Notes: a model not told the origin generated them from the sequence alone. Positions 17,395-25,180 are shown, counted from the first letter of the stretch. The stretch is DNA of 27,571 nt from JAURVT01 sp049059935 (GCF_049059935.1 NZ_JBMGQR010000056.1:1-27571), one strand, 5' to 3'. Translations and numbers: made by a program.

Positions 17395-17675
17395 GCGCGG
17401 CCGCTCCCCCATGCAGTCGCTCGCACCGATTAACTCTCGCGAACCGAGCAAATCGTATGCGCATCGGCGTCTCCGGGCCATGGGGGTCAGGGAAGGCTGG
17501 GCCCGCGACGGTCGTTGCCCACGAAAGGTAACCAGACCTCGCGCGAAGCGCGACTACAGCCCGATCGCGGCTTCGCCACTGCAGCCGGCTCGTGCCGCAG
17601 CGGATTCCTCAGCGCGCGTCCCGCGAGCCCATTGGCGTCACTCGGCCCGTGTGTGAACGCGGTGCAGAAGTCTGG
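17395..17675. other. 281-bp convergent gap
   Basis: This lies between the ends of the SEC-C gene (+) and the KTSC gene (-). It contains a small hairpin, TCGCGC-GAA-GCGCGA at 17539-17553, a possible terminator. No supported gene. Confidence 0.35.
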
Positions 17676-17891
17676 TCAGCCGGCCCACCTTGCGTTCGGC
17701 TTGCCGTCGAGCACGGTGGCAATGTACTGCCCGCGGGACCCAGCGGTGAACTCCTGCCACACCGATGGTGGGCAGGCGGAGTAGGCCCACTCCACGCCGT
17801 TGGTGAATCGGACCAGGATGGTCTCCGTCTCCGGCAGGTAGGCCTCGGCGATGATCCTGGTGGAGCCGTGGACGGGTTGCCAATCAATCAT
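17676..17891 (-). CDS. KTSC domain protein, third gene of SIR2-HerA operon
   Basis: A 71-residue protein whose ATG overlaps the HerA stop (ATGA). It is almost entirely a KTSC domain: GSTRIIAEAYLPETETILVR, then NGVEWAYSACPPSVWQEF, then SRGQYIATVLD. KTSC is the short domain named after the lysyl-tRNA synthetase C-terminus and is also found as stand-alone small proteins of unknown role. The tight overlap shows it is made together with HerA and SIR2, so it may be a regulator, trigger sensor or immunity-like partner of the complex. The usual SIR2-HerA systems I know of are two-gene. Confidence 0.8.
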   Translation of the reverse strand: MIDWQPVHGSTRIIAEAYLPETETILVRFTNGVEWAYSACPPSVWQEFTAGSRGQYIATVLDGKPNARWAG

Positions 17892-19654
17892 GGTTTCTCC
17901 TCAGAGTTGTAGACCCCGCGCCATGCCTTGAGCGCCGCACTGACGTCAGGGACGGTGCTCTGCTGTCTCCACGCGTCCAGTGATGGGTCGTGTGCGTTCG
18001 GGAAGGGTTCTGGGGGATCGATGAGGGTGCGGGCCGGCAGAGCGATTGCCTCGCCGGTGATGACCGCTTCGCCGGTGCGCAGCGAGGGGAGTACGGCGGC
18101 CAGCCCGGCGACGCTGTCGGGGAGGGCGGCGCGGATTTTGGCTTGGTCTGCTGCGTTGCTGAGCCGGAGCGCGACCAGGGTGCCGGACTGCGCCAGGGCA
18201 GTGTCGGGAAGTTCGGAGGGGCGTTGGGTGACCAGCATGAGGCCGACGCCGTACTTTCGTCCTTCGCGAGCAATGCGGTTGGCTGCGGTGCGTGCCATCG
18301 AGGCGGCGGCTTCGCCGAGGTAGCGGTGAGCCTCTTCCAGCACAATCAGCACCGGTCGTGGGCGGCCGACCCCCAGTCCGCCGGACGGGGTGCGGACGGC
18401 TGCTTCAAAGATCAGGCTCAGGATCACGCCGATCGCCACATCGCTGGCTTGTTGGGGGACACCACTGAAGTCCAGGATCGAGACGGGCCGGTCGCGGCCC
18501 AGCCAGTTGGCTAGCTCCTCGACGAGCGGATCGGACCCGTCCGGGTCGCCTTCGGGTTGCTGCAAGAACATCAGGCGGGGATCCAGTAGACCTAGTCGCA
18601 GCAACTCAGGCACGGTGGCGTGGGTGCCGTGGAAGGGCCCCTTGTGCGGCGCCGCGCCTCCTGGCCCGTAATGGCTGAATCGGGTAGGGGTAAGTGTGGC
18701 CGGGTCGCCCGGATCTTCGATCTCTGCGGTGGTTGGATCCTTGACGGTGGCCCGGGTTTCGTTGTTCTCGGCGTCGAGCTGGTGCCAGACCGACCTGAGG
18801 TCAAAGGGGATTGGGGTGTCCGCCGTAACCGCTGAGGGGTCGAGGCTAAGCCAACTTGCGGCAGCAGCGAAGGTCCGGCGTTGTTCGGTGACGAGCTCGG
18901 TGAACCGGTTCTGGGTTGTGGGTCCGCCTGCGGTCCCGGCAATGGCAGACAGGATGTCGGCGGCGGGGAGTGCCCAGAAAGGGACGCGGATGCCGTGCGC
19001 CCCGCTGCCGAGAACCGACCTGACCGAGGCATGGTCACCGAGCGCGGTGGGGTACTCCCCATGAGGGTCGATGACGACAATATTGGCGGCTTCCCATCCG
19101 CCGCGCGCGAATTTTTGAAGCATGGAGGCCACGCAGCTCGTCTTTCCAGATCCGGTGGATCCGACCACAACCGAATGTCGAGTGACGAAGGGACTGGCCG
19201 TCACACACACGGGTACTTCCTCCGAAGCGGCCAATTTTCCGACGTTAATCGATGCTTCGCCGGGGGGCGGGAAAACCGCTCGCAGGTCATCGGGGGTGGA
19301 GAAGTGAACGGGGTCGTCGAGCCCGGGGTAGGTCCCCACTCCGCGGTGAAAGCGTCTCGTGCCCCTGTCGATCTCACCGAGCAGTTCGACCTGCAGCCAA
19401 CGCTCGCCCACCTGAACTGCTTCTACAGGCGTAGTCGTGCCGCTGAGCTCGGCGATTCCGAGCAGGCTGACCTGTCCGACCAGATCAACAAGGCCTTGGG
19501 GGATGCGGACGATCGAGCCGATCTGGCCTATCCGTTGTAATTGTCCGCGAAAAATGGGCGCTACGCCGGCGAGTTCAGTGTCAAGAGCGACGGTGACCTG
19601 TGCGCCGAGGACGTGCCGGACACGGCCGATGCACGTCGGTTCGCGTTCAGGCAC
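17888..19654 (-). CDS. herA: HerA-type ATPase of SIR2-HerA defence system
   Basis: A 588-residue protein starting with a GTG that overlaps the SIR2 stop by eight bases. The N-terminal roughly 140 residues form the small beta-barrel (HAS-barrel-like) part: TCIGRVRHVLGAQVTVALD and IGSIVRIPQGLVDLVG. The RecA-like motor has Walker A GSTGSGKTS at 165-173, IDPHGEYPTAL at about 195-205, Walker B VLIVLEEAH at 435-443 and the sensor stretch VTQRPSELP at about 475-483. HerA proteins form hexameric rings. In SIR2-HerA defence the ring assembles with SIR2 and controls its NADase activity after phage infection. The middle (about 290-350) carries a polar low-complexity insert. Order in the operon: SIR2, HerA, KTSC. 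Confidence 0.9.
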   Translation of the reverse strand: MPEREPTCIGRVRHVLGAQVTVALDTELAGVAPIFRGQLQRIGQIGSIVRIPQGLVDLVGQVSLLGIAELSGTTTPVEAVQVGERWLQVELLGEIDRGTRRFHRGVGTYPGLDDPVHFSTPDDLRAVFPPPGEASINVGKLAASEEVPVCVTASPFVTRHSVVVGSTGSGKTSCVASMLQKFARGGWEAANIVVIDPHGEYPTALGDHASVRSVLGSGAHGIRVPFWALPAADILSAIAGTAGGPTTQNRFTELVTEQRRTFAAAASWLSLDPSAVTADTPIPFDLRSVWHQLDAENNETRATVKDPTTAEIEDPGDPATLTPTRFSHYGPGGAAPHKGPFHGTHATVPELLRLGLLDPRLMFLQQPEGDPDGSDPLVEELANWLGRDRPVSILDFSGVPQQASDVAIGVILSLIFEAAVRTPSGGLGVGRPRPVLIVLEEAHRYLGEAAASMARTAANRIAREGRKYGVGLMLVTQRPSELPDTALAQSGTLVALRLSNAADQAKIRAALPDSVAGLAAVLPSLRTGEAVITGEAIALPARTLIDPPEPFPNAHDPSLDAWRQQSTVPDVSAALKAWRGVYNSEEKP

Positions 19655-20801
19655 CCGGCGTCACCGCCTTGGCCAGCAGTTCGGTGAGCCGGGCCTCGAG
19701 CTCGGCCTGGGGTGGTGAACTGCGCGCCAGAAACTGAGACAAATAGGCAAAGTCGCCGAGCAGGAACGCATCGGCGGCCCAGACGTCAGCGGGTGGATCA
19801 TCCGGGGACTCCCAGTCGGCTCTGACTCCTCCCAGGATGGCTTCGGTCGGGCTCACGACCTGCAGGTTTGGGGCGGTGGTGGCCAGCACGGTCAGGTCGT
19901 CGGGCATGGTGGAATAGCAGAAGGCGATGAACTCTGAGCGTGGCCGGCGACGGACAGCCTCGAAGATCATCTCGTTAAGGTGCTGATCGCCGAAGGCGTA
20001 CCCGGTGATTAGCGCTATGCTCTCGGGTTGCTCGAGTGCCCTGCGTAGGCGGTCCTGCAGCACCACGAACGGCACCCTGCGAGACTCGTCGTACTTCGCG
20101 TCCGAGGGATAGATCGCGGCCACCTGATCCTCGGGCACGGCGGCGCCCAGCCGGACTACCGATGGGTGGGGGTCGGTGTTCCAGGCCCAGTTCACCGAGC
20201 CGTGCAGTTTCCACACTCGTACCAGGAACGCTGGGAGCCAGTGACGGTCCTCCCCGGCCATTGCCTCGACCAGGTCGCTGCGGAACCGAGCCTGCATCGT
20301 GCCGGCGAAGCCGTCGAAGTAGGGGACTCCAAGTCCCTCCAAGCCGGTTTCGATCAGCAGGTCGTAGTTGACGGTGAACAGCTCTAGCGGATGGTGGTAG
20401 TCCGCTCGTGCGGCCCACGAGGCCAGCCGCAGCATCGGTTCCATCGCATTCGAGTCGATCGCGAGCTCGGTGACGATGTGCCGGCAGATCTCAAGATCGA
20501 GGTTCGCCGCCTGGTCGCTGGTGAGGCCATCTACCTGATCGGTCGTGCCCGCCAGCAGGGCCGCGATGCGGCGCAACCGGCTCAACACTTGCTCGAGGTT
20601 GCGCCCCGTCATCAGGTTCTCGAAGTTGGCCAACGAGTCGCCGGACAGGCTTGCCCGCAAGTGCTTCTCCAGGCCGGCGACGTCCGGAAGCCCGCACGCG
20701 CGCGATGCGCCGGCACCGACGAATAGGCAGACATGACGCGAGCGAGAGGCGAGCTTTTCGCTGAGCCCGTTGACGAAGCGCAGCACCCCATGTCCCGACA
20801 C
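19647..20801 (-). CDS. sir2: SIR2-family NADase of SIR2-HerA defence system
   Basis: A 384-residue protein. The nucleotide-binding motif is FVGAGASRACGLPD (G29-A-G-A-S33). LFTVNYDLLIE gives T143-x-N145-Y-D147, and WKLHGSVNW gives the catalytic-type H200. N145 and H200 are the positions expected for NAD+ hydrolysis in defence SIR2 proteins. GYAFGDQHLNEMIFEAV near residue 275 is the typical C-terminal piece of the Rossmann fold. SIR2-HerA (also called Nezha) depletes NAD+ during infection and causes abortive infection. The start codon is taken as the GTG at the frame's first usable position; another in-frame GTG is five codons later. This is the first gene of a three-gene overlapping operon. 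Confidence 0.88.
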   Translation of the reverse strand: MSGHGVLRFVNGLSEKLASRSRHVCLFVGAGASRACGLPDVAGLEKHLRASLSGDSLANFENLMTGRNLEQVLSRLRRIAALLAGTTDQVDGLTSDQAANLDLEICRHIVTELAIDSNAMEPMLRLASWAARADYHHPLELFTVNYDLLIETGLEGLGVPYFDGFAGTMQARFRSDLVEAMAGEDRHWLPAFLVRVWKLHGSVNWAWNTDPHPSVVRLGAAVPEDQVAAIYPSDAKYDESRRVPFVVLQDRLRRALEQPESIALITGYAFGDQHLNEMIFEAVRRRPRSEFIAFCYSTMPDDLTVLATTAPNLQVVSPTEAILGGVRADWESPDDPPADVWAADAFLLGDFAYLSQFLARSSPPQAELEARLTELLAKAVTPGA

Positions 20802-21434
20802 TCGTCGAGGTTACGACACCAACGCGTGCTTACGACCTCGATTCGTGAAAGCCCGAAGTGAAACGCCTGCTCATTGCGAGTCCGCGGCGCCATTGCAATT
20901 GTGGCTTCATCGAGTGCGAACTTGATGAGTCGCGGCGCCTCGCAACGTTGCCCAGTATTCGAGGGCTTGGAGCGTCGCGCCGCATCGGGTGAGGTGGCTG
21001 GCTGCTCAGCCAGGGCTGCATCACAGGTGGGCCGAGTTGGTGGGCGGGCCGCCCGGCCCACGCGTTGTTTAATTGTGACGATGGCTTTAACAACGCCTCG
21101 ACGACCGGCCGGATTGTGCGGCGAGTCGACCGACACCCAATGATGGCGCGAATTGTTGCGGTTCTGTACTTCGCAAACTGCGCGGCGCTCGCGGTGTCCA
21201 ACGTGCGCGAAGACACCTAGTCGGGGGCCGTCTGGGGTGCACTCGCCCTGGCGGTCGCGTGTTGCGTGTGCTGGTGCTGGGTGTGGGGCTTCCCCTGGCA
21301 GATCGCCGCACATAGGAGGCATCAGGCACGTGCCGACGGCACCGGTGGTGACGCGCGGCCGGCCGCCATCGCATAAATGGACAGCTGGTATGCCCTCCCC
21401 CGGCCCGAGGCAGGCAACGACTGAGCGCCGCGCA
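20802..21434. other. 633-bp region upstream of the SIR2 operon
   Basis: No supported gene. The promoter of the SIR2-HerA-KTSC operon must lie here. Part of the region is less GC-rich than its surroundings (about 20820-20960 and 21060-21190). The hyphenated palindrome listed separately is its clearest structure, and a GC-rich inverted repeat (GTGGGCC...GGCCCAC) lies just left of it. Confidence 0.4.
21062..21096. repeat. Hyphenated palindrome, possible operator
   Basis: GCGTTGTT at 21062-21069 and AACAACGC at 21089-21096 are perfect 8-bp inverted repeats separated by 19 bp in an AT-richer pocket about 270 bp upstream of the SIR2 start. A dimeric regulator site is the simplest reading, and no regulator gene is next to it. 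Confidence 0.4.
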
Positions 21435-21487
21435 GCGGCCCCGCTAAAGCCACCGGGGCCGCCACCTCTCCCCCCGTCGGAGGTGGC
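21435..21487 (-). terminator. Overlapping tandem hairpins after the DUF4192 gene
   Basis: GCCACCTC...GAGGTGGC (21461-21487, 8-bp arms) and GCGGCCCCG...CGGGGCCGC (21435-21462, 9-bp arms) lie back to back 15 bp after the stop. They overlap by two bases and so compete at the junction. They are strong, U-poor hairpins of the type that often end actinobacterial transcripts. Confidence 0.65.
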
Positions 21488-21502
21488 GACCCCGCGACGG
21501 TG

Positions 21503-22477
21503 TCAGGCCCTCCAGAGGGCGTCGACGGCGTCCTGCAGGTCCGCCACAGCGACCGGCTCCCACGTGCGGGGGTCGATCTGGGCGGTGAGCGCCGTGTCGA
21601 GCAGGATCGTCATCGAATGCTTGGGGTCAATTGCCCCGGCGTTGGCTAGCGCGACGCGGGCGGCGTATCCGTTGCCGGTCTGCCAGGCGGCGCACCCGGC
21701 CAGGGCGAGCGCGTTGACGGCGCGCTCAGGCTCGGCGCTGCGGGCGACCCACGCCCACAGGGCCAGGGCGTCGGCGGCGTTCGCGCGGGTGATGTGCGCC
21801 CACATCAGGTCTCGAATCGGGATGACCGTGGAGGCGGCGACCAGGTGCGCGACGTCGGTGCGGGTCTGGGCGGGGATCTCGCGTGCGGCCATCTTGATCG
21901 CCCTGCCGATCCACTCGCGGGGGTCGGCGTTACCGGTGAAGTCGATCGAGTCCGAGACGGCCTGAGCGTCGACCAGCGGCCAGGTGGTGCCGGTGCCGGG
22001 TGTCAGGTCGGCGTTGATGCTGCTGACCGGTCGCACGGTGTGTCCGGCGGCGGCCGCTTCCGCGACGAACCGGTGCGAGCCGAGGTCGACCGTCCAGCGG
22101 GTGTCGGCGCAGCCTTCGGTGTCGCGAGCGCACCAGACCATGTGCCCGTCGGTCCCGGCGACCATCTGGACGGCGACCAAGTCGTGCAAGGCGGCCTCGA
22201 GCGCGAACACGCGTGCGGCGGTGGTGGTGTGGCCGATGGCCAGGGCGGCGCCGATCACGACGACCGACACCGCGACCTGCCCGTGACGGGCGGCCAGATC
22301 CTCAACGGTGGCCGGGACGTGCTCGATCGCGTCCAGGTCCATCCGGAACATCGGGGGCTTGTGAGTGGGGTCGTCGGCCCAGTCCAGGTGCACGATGACG
22401 GACTCGGTCGGGACGAACCCGAGCGCGGTGCACAGCGCGGCGACCAGGTCGGCGGGGTTCTTCACAGTGAGCAGCAC
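21503..22477 (-). CDS. DUF4192 family protein
   Basis: A 324-residue protein starting at the GTG of VLLTVKNPADLVAALCTALGF, split over its first 21 residues. The frame is open further upstream, but that part lies in the leader shared with parB, and the AGGAAGG ribosome site precedes this GTG with the same spacing as at parB. The N-terminal PADLVAALCTALGFVPTESV stretch is the standard opening of DUF4192. The domain is common in actinobacterial chromosomes and plasmids and its function is unknown. Residues about 115-150 contain a Cys/His/Trp-rich piece (TDGHMVWCARDTEGCAD), and the C-terminal half is helical and Ala-rich. Strong hairpins follow. The shared leader suggests co-regulation with parB. 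Confidence 0.85.
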   Translation of the reverse strand: MLLTVKNPADLVAALCTALGFVPTESVIVHLDWADDPTHKPPMFRMDLDAIEHVPATVEDLAARHGQVAVSVVVIGAALAIGHTTTAARVFALEAALHDLVAVQMVAGTDGHMVWCARDTEGCADTRWTVDLGSHRFVAEAAAAGHTVRPVSSINADLTPGTGTTWPLVDAQAVSDSIDFTGNADPREWIGRAIKMAAREIPAQTRTDVAHLVAASTVIPIRDLMWAHITRANAADALALWAWVARSAEPERAVNALALAGCAAWQTGNGYAARVALANAGAIDPKHSMTILLDTALTAQIDPRTWEPVAVADLQDAVDALWRA

Positions 22478-22769
22478 GATGGTGCCTTCCTGCCACGGGA
22501 GCGGGCCGGTGGCCTGGGTTGCCAACCGTTGTTCGCCCCTCCCGGACAAGAGAAATGCAGAGCCGGCATGAGGCCCCGGAGGGCAACCCCGGCACCGGTG
22601 GCCAGGTCGGCGAGCTGGCGAGGAAGTCAGCGAGCCTGCGAGCGCCGAGGCCGCTCGGTGGTCTGGACGTCGGCGCGCAGCGCGGGGTTGCGTGCGGGGG
22701 CCGCCGACTCAAAATTGCTCGACCCGGGAGGAGAGAACTTCGATCCAGTCCAGTGCCGCGAAGCGGCTC
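22478..22769 (-). promoter_or_regulatory. Leader element, copy A (upstream of DUF4192 gene)
   Basis: This 292-nt stretch aligns along its length with 26853-27150 upstream of parB. Conserved blocks include GAAGTTCT near the 5' end, CCTCCCGGGT, a CGGCGCTCGCA block, GGTTGGCAACC and the AGGAAGG ribosome site. A 5' hairpin GCCGC-TTC-GCGGC (22755-22767) and TTGTCC-GGGAG-GGGCGA near 22534-22549 can form. A TTGACT hexamer at 22817-22822 on the minus strand could be a -35 element upstream, with no convincing -10. Confidence 0.7.
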
Positions 22770-22936
22770 CTGCTTCCCGGCAGGGCGCACTACGTTGGAC
22801 CGGTTTTGTGCCGAGGAGTCAAAGTGAGCAATCTGAGGACCTGTCCAGGCCCGTACGGGACCACCTGAAGGGGTAGGCCCCAGCTCTTTGCCGGGTGTAC
22901 CGTGGAGGTGTCGTGTCAGGATCAACGACGACGAGA

Positions 22937-22965
22937 CTGGCCCGCAGCGCCTAACTGCGGACCAG
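22937..22965 (-). terminator. 11-bp hairpin after the 45-residue ORF
   Basis: CTGGTCCGCAG-TTAGGCG-CTGCGGGCCAG on the minus strand forms an 11-bp stem with one G-U pair, starting 11 bases after the stop of the small ORF and followed by a T/C-rich stretch. It would separate the partition transcripts from the downstream leader and DUF4192 gene. Confidence 0.65.
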
Positions 22966-22975
22966 CCTCTGGTGG

Positions 22976-23113
22976 TCACAGACCGCCGAACAATCGGAGC
23001 ACCGCAGCAAGGGCTGAAGCGATTGCACCAACAACCCCGGCCAGGGTTGTCAGTCGCTCAGCCCTTGTTTTGTTCGCGGGCTTGTTGGCTCTGTGTGATG
23101 GCGTGTAAGCCAT
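22976..23113 (-). CDS. 45-residue membrane peptide
   Basis: This ORF is below common length cut-offs. It has an ideal AGGAGG ribosome site eight bases before its ATG. The product has a basic, Asn/Lys-rich N-terminus (MAYTPSHRANKPANKTRAER) followed by a single hydrophobic helix (LAGVVGAIASALAAVLRLF, residues 24-42), so it should insert in or coat the membrane with its positive end inside. A perfect terminator-like hairpin follows the stop. Such peptides can be toxins, holin-like proteins or regulators of membrane complexes, and none can be chosen here. Its coding sequence also contains a long nested inverted repeat (23009-23066). Confidence 0.62.
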   Translation of the reverse strand: MAYTPSHRANKPANKTRAERLTTLAGVVGAIASALAAVLRLFGGL

Positions 23114-23460
23114 CTGCACCACCTCCTGCCCCGGAGTTGGATTTCGAGCCCGCGAGCTCGACCTCCGGCGCCGTGTGAGGCAGGACCTTCACTCTATCGC
23201 CGGCGCCGGACGGTTGATCTCCCCAGATGGGGATAGCGGTCGCCCAACTCGGCACCTCGGGCACCAGCACTGGTACGACGGTCGGTGGGCACGGTTTGGC
23301 GGTTGGCAGCAGGTGCGCCACCTCGAAACGTCGAACTGGGACTGTCCCTCAGCTCTGGTGGCGCGTGTGGGACGCAGGGTCATTCTTGTTCTGGACGTTG
23401 ACGAAGGTGTCGAGGATCAGCTCGTGCACGGTCTTGACGACGAGTGGGCCAGCACGATGG
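23114..23460. other. 347-bp region between RHH gene and small peptide ORF
   Basis: It holds the ribosome site and probable promoter for the 45-residue peptide. A minus-strand frame starting at a GTG (23321) runs 87 codons into the peptide gene. Its first part is GC-rich at third positions, but it has no ribosome site and a low-complexity product, so I do not call it. Confidence 0.4.
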
Positions 23461-24084
23461 TCACGCGCGAGGGACTGTGTCGAGGTAGGCGGCGAGGGCG
23501 ACCGACAGGAGTTCGGAGCGGCTGCCGGCGCCGACTTGGGCGGTGAGTTGGTCGAGGACGTCAAGGTTGGCGGCGTTGATTCGCATGCTGATGGTGACGT
23601 GGGCTTGGCCGGGTGCGCGCCGCCGTCCGCGGCCCTCGGTGGCGGGGAACAGGCTGCCCTTCAGTGGCGACGCTGCAGTTCCGCGCTCAGTGGCGATCAA
23701 GTCCGGTAGCTGCTCGGCGGTGGTCTCGACAGCGGTAAGCACGATCTGGGCGAGGGTTTGGCCGGTGGCGGTGGCGTGCGCGCGGAGTCTGTCGCGTACG
23801 TCTGCCGGTGCGAGGAAGCTGCTTTCGCGGATGGGGGTGTCTGTGGCTTTGCGTGGCGTCCGCGTGTTGCTCGTTCGACGTGTCGCAGGGGCTGTGGGGT
23901 CACTCCCCCGCTTGGTGACTGGCGGCGTGGCGCTCGGCGCCTGCGACGTCGCGGGGTCTGGCCCGCTGGTGGACTGCGGGGTCACTTCCTCGGCCGGTGT
24001 TGGCGACTCGGTGACCGGCCGGCGCGGGGCCAGGCCGGGGAGGTCGCTGATGGAGGTCATCCGGCGTCGTGCGGGGGCGGTCAT
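23461..24084 (-). CDS. RHH-type partition/DNA-binding protein in parA operon
   Basis: A 207-residue protein whose ATG overlaps the parA stop (ATGA). About 85 N-terminal residues are Pro/Thr/Ser-rich and likely disordered. A helical segment (about 95-125) follows. The last roughly 45 residues (HVTISMRINAANLDVLDQLT and SRSELLSVALAAYL) look like a ribbon-helix-helix fold: one strand and two helices. Coupled to ParA, it fits a centromere-binding partner or operon repressor, as in small ParA-ParG/ParR-like systems. That is notable because a full ParB gene is also present upstream. RHH assignment is by pattern only. Confidence 0.72.
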   Translation of the reverse strand: MTAPARRRMTSISDLPGLAPRRPVTESPTPAEEVTPQSTSGPDPATSQAPSATPPVTKRGSDPTAPATRRTSNTRTPRKATDTPIRESSFLAPADVRDRLRAHATATGQTLAQIVLTAVETTAEQLPDLIATERGTAASPLKGSLFPATEGRGRRRAPGQAHVTISMRINAANLDVLDQLTAQVGAGSRSELLSVALAAYLDTVPRA

Positions 24085-25001
24085 GCCGGCACCCCCTGCT
24101 GGGCCTCAAGTTCGGCGATCTGCGCCAGGATTTCTTGGGTGAGCAGGACGTAGTCGTCGGCTAGGGCTGGTGCGCTTCCGGGTACCCGTCTGGGCGCGCG
24201 GCCCTCCTTGAGTGCGACCCAGAAGGGCTCGGCGTCCTCGACGGTCTCGGCGATCTCGTGGACGAGCTGGCCGTTCTCGCGGGCTTGGGTGGCTACGAGC
24301 TCCGAATGCCTGATGACCGAGCCGAACACTGGTGCGACGCCGCCGAGGACGTCGGCGATGTCTTGGGCGGCGTTGCGTCGGATGGCGGTGGCGGTGGTGG
24401 AGACGTCGAACAGGACGGCGCCGAGGATGGCGACGTGGGGGTTGGCGGGCCGGATGGTGATGATCTGCTCGGCCAGGACGCGCAGGCCCTCGATGGAGGA
24501 CCGGTCGGCGCGGGTGGGGACGACGATCCACCGGCTGGCGGTCAGCGCCATCCGCAGCAGCACGGGCCGGGTAGGCGGGGTGTCGATGACGACGAGGTCG
24601 TAGCCGGCGGCCAGCGGCGCAAGGGCGGTGGCCAGGATGGTGTCGGAGTCCAAACCTCGGCGGCTGCGGCCGGCGACGACGTCCTCGAGGTCGTTCAGGG
24701 CCGCTCCCCCGCTGATGACGTCGAGGTTGTCTCGGACGGCACTGATGGTGGGCGTGAGCCGGGCATCAGGACTCATCAGGGTGCTGGCGATGTGGTTGCC
24801 GTCGTCGCTCTGGTCGGTCCAGCCGTAGCCCAGGTCGTGGCCGGCGTTGGCCTGGGGATCGAGGTCGAGCAGCAGGGTGCGGTGTCCGGCGCTGGCGCAT
24901 AGGCCGGCGAAGTTGACGGCTGTGCTGGTCTTTCCCGCTCCCCCTTTGCCGTTGGCGAAGCAGATGACGCGGCTGAGCGCCTCGGTGTCCTGCGGTGTCA
25001 T
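24081..25001 (-). CDS. parA: ParA partition ATPase
   Basis: A 306-residue protein of the ParA/MinD type. The deviant Walker A KGGAGKTS lies at about residues 19-26 with the signature lysine, LLLDLDPQAN follows at about 43-52, and LVVIDTPPTRP is the Walker B region. No N-terminal DNA-binding domain precedes the ATPase, so it is of the short (type Ib-like) class that usually pairs with a small centromere-binding protein, here the coupled RHH gene. It drives plasmid segregation by ATP-dependent nucleoid binding. Palindromes CCCGATCGGG and GGGTACCC lie 15-30 bp upstream of its start and may mediate autoregulation. Confidence 0.93.
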   Translation of the reverse strand: MTPQDTEALSRVICFANGKGGAGKTSTAVNFAGLCASAGHRTLLLDLDPQANAGHDLGYGWTDQSDDGNHIASTLMSPDARLTPTISAVRDNLDVISGGAALNDLEDVVAGRSRRGLDSDTILATALAPLAAGYDLVVIDTPPTRPVLLRMALTASRWIVVPTRADRSSIEGLRVLAEQIITIRPANPHVAILGAVLFDVSTTATAIRRNAAQDIADVLGGVAPVFGSVIRHSELVATQARENGQLVHEIAETVEDAEPFWVALKEGRAPRRVPGSAPALADDYVLLTQEILAQIAELEAQQGVPA

Positions 25002-25015
25002 GTGTTGATGATGCG

Positions 25016-25031
25016 CCCGATCGGGGTACCC
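25016..25031. promoter_or_regulatory. Adjacent palindromes before parA
   Basis: CCCGATCGGG (25016-25025) and GGGTACCC (25024-25031) overlap by two bases just upstream of the parA start. This is the usual place for an operator bound by the partition proteins. Confidence 0.4.
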
Positions 25032-25062
25032 GCGCAGTAGGCACGCCGTACCGAGTGAGTAG

Positions 25063-25180
25063 TTGTGCGTTAATTGCCGGGTAGCGCAGCGATTATCGCC
25101 ATGTCGTCGCTAACCTGATGTTCGGAGTATTGGTTAGTTACCTCAGCGGGTAGTCCCACGCTACTTGTGCGTTAGTTATG
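25063..25180. repeat. Short iterated motifs, possible centromere or operator
   Basis: TTGTGCGTTARTT occurs at 25063-25075 and 25165-25177. A shorter core GTTARTTR occurs three times in the same orientation (25069-25076, 25133-25140, 25171-25178). The segment is much richer in A+T than the surrounding coding DNA. Direct short repeats of this kind are typical targets of RHH partition proteins. Confidence 0.45.

Noticed and set aside
22478..22549. N-terminal 24 codons of the DUF4192 frame upstream of the GTG
   Set aside because: They lie in the leader shared with parB, where the corresponding bases are clearly untranslated, and the family's usual start motif follows the GTG.
22850..22859. Palindrome CCCGTACGGG as a parS site
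   Set aside because: A single 10-bp palindrome is expected by chance in this GC-rich sequence, and it has no similarity to the chromosomal parS consensus.
21794..22876. 360-codon plus-strand frame over the DUF4192 gene and leader
   Set aside because: Antisense shadow. The repeated leader and the DUF4192 signature define the minus strand as coding.
23119..23321. Possible 87-codon minus-strand gene between the RHH gene and the small peptide
   Set aside because: GTG start without ribosome site, low-complexity Pro/Val/Gly product, and it runs into the better-supported 45-residue ORF in another frame. Kept only as a weak possibility.
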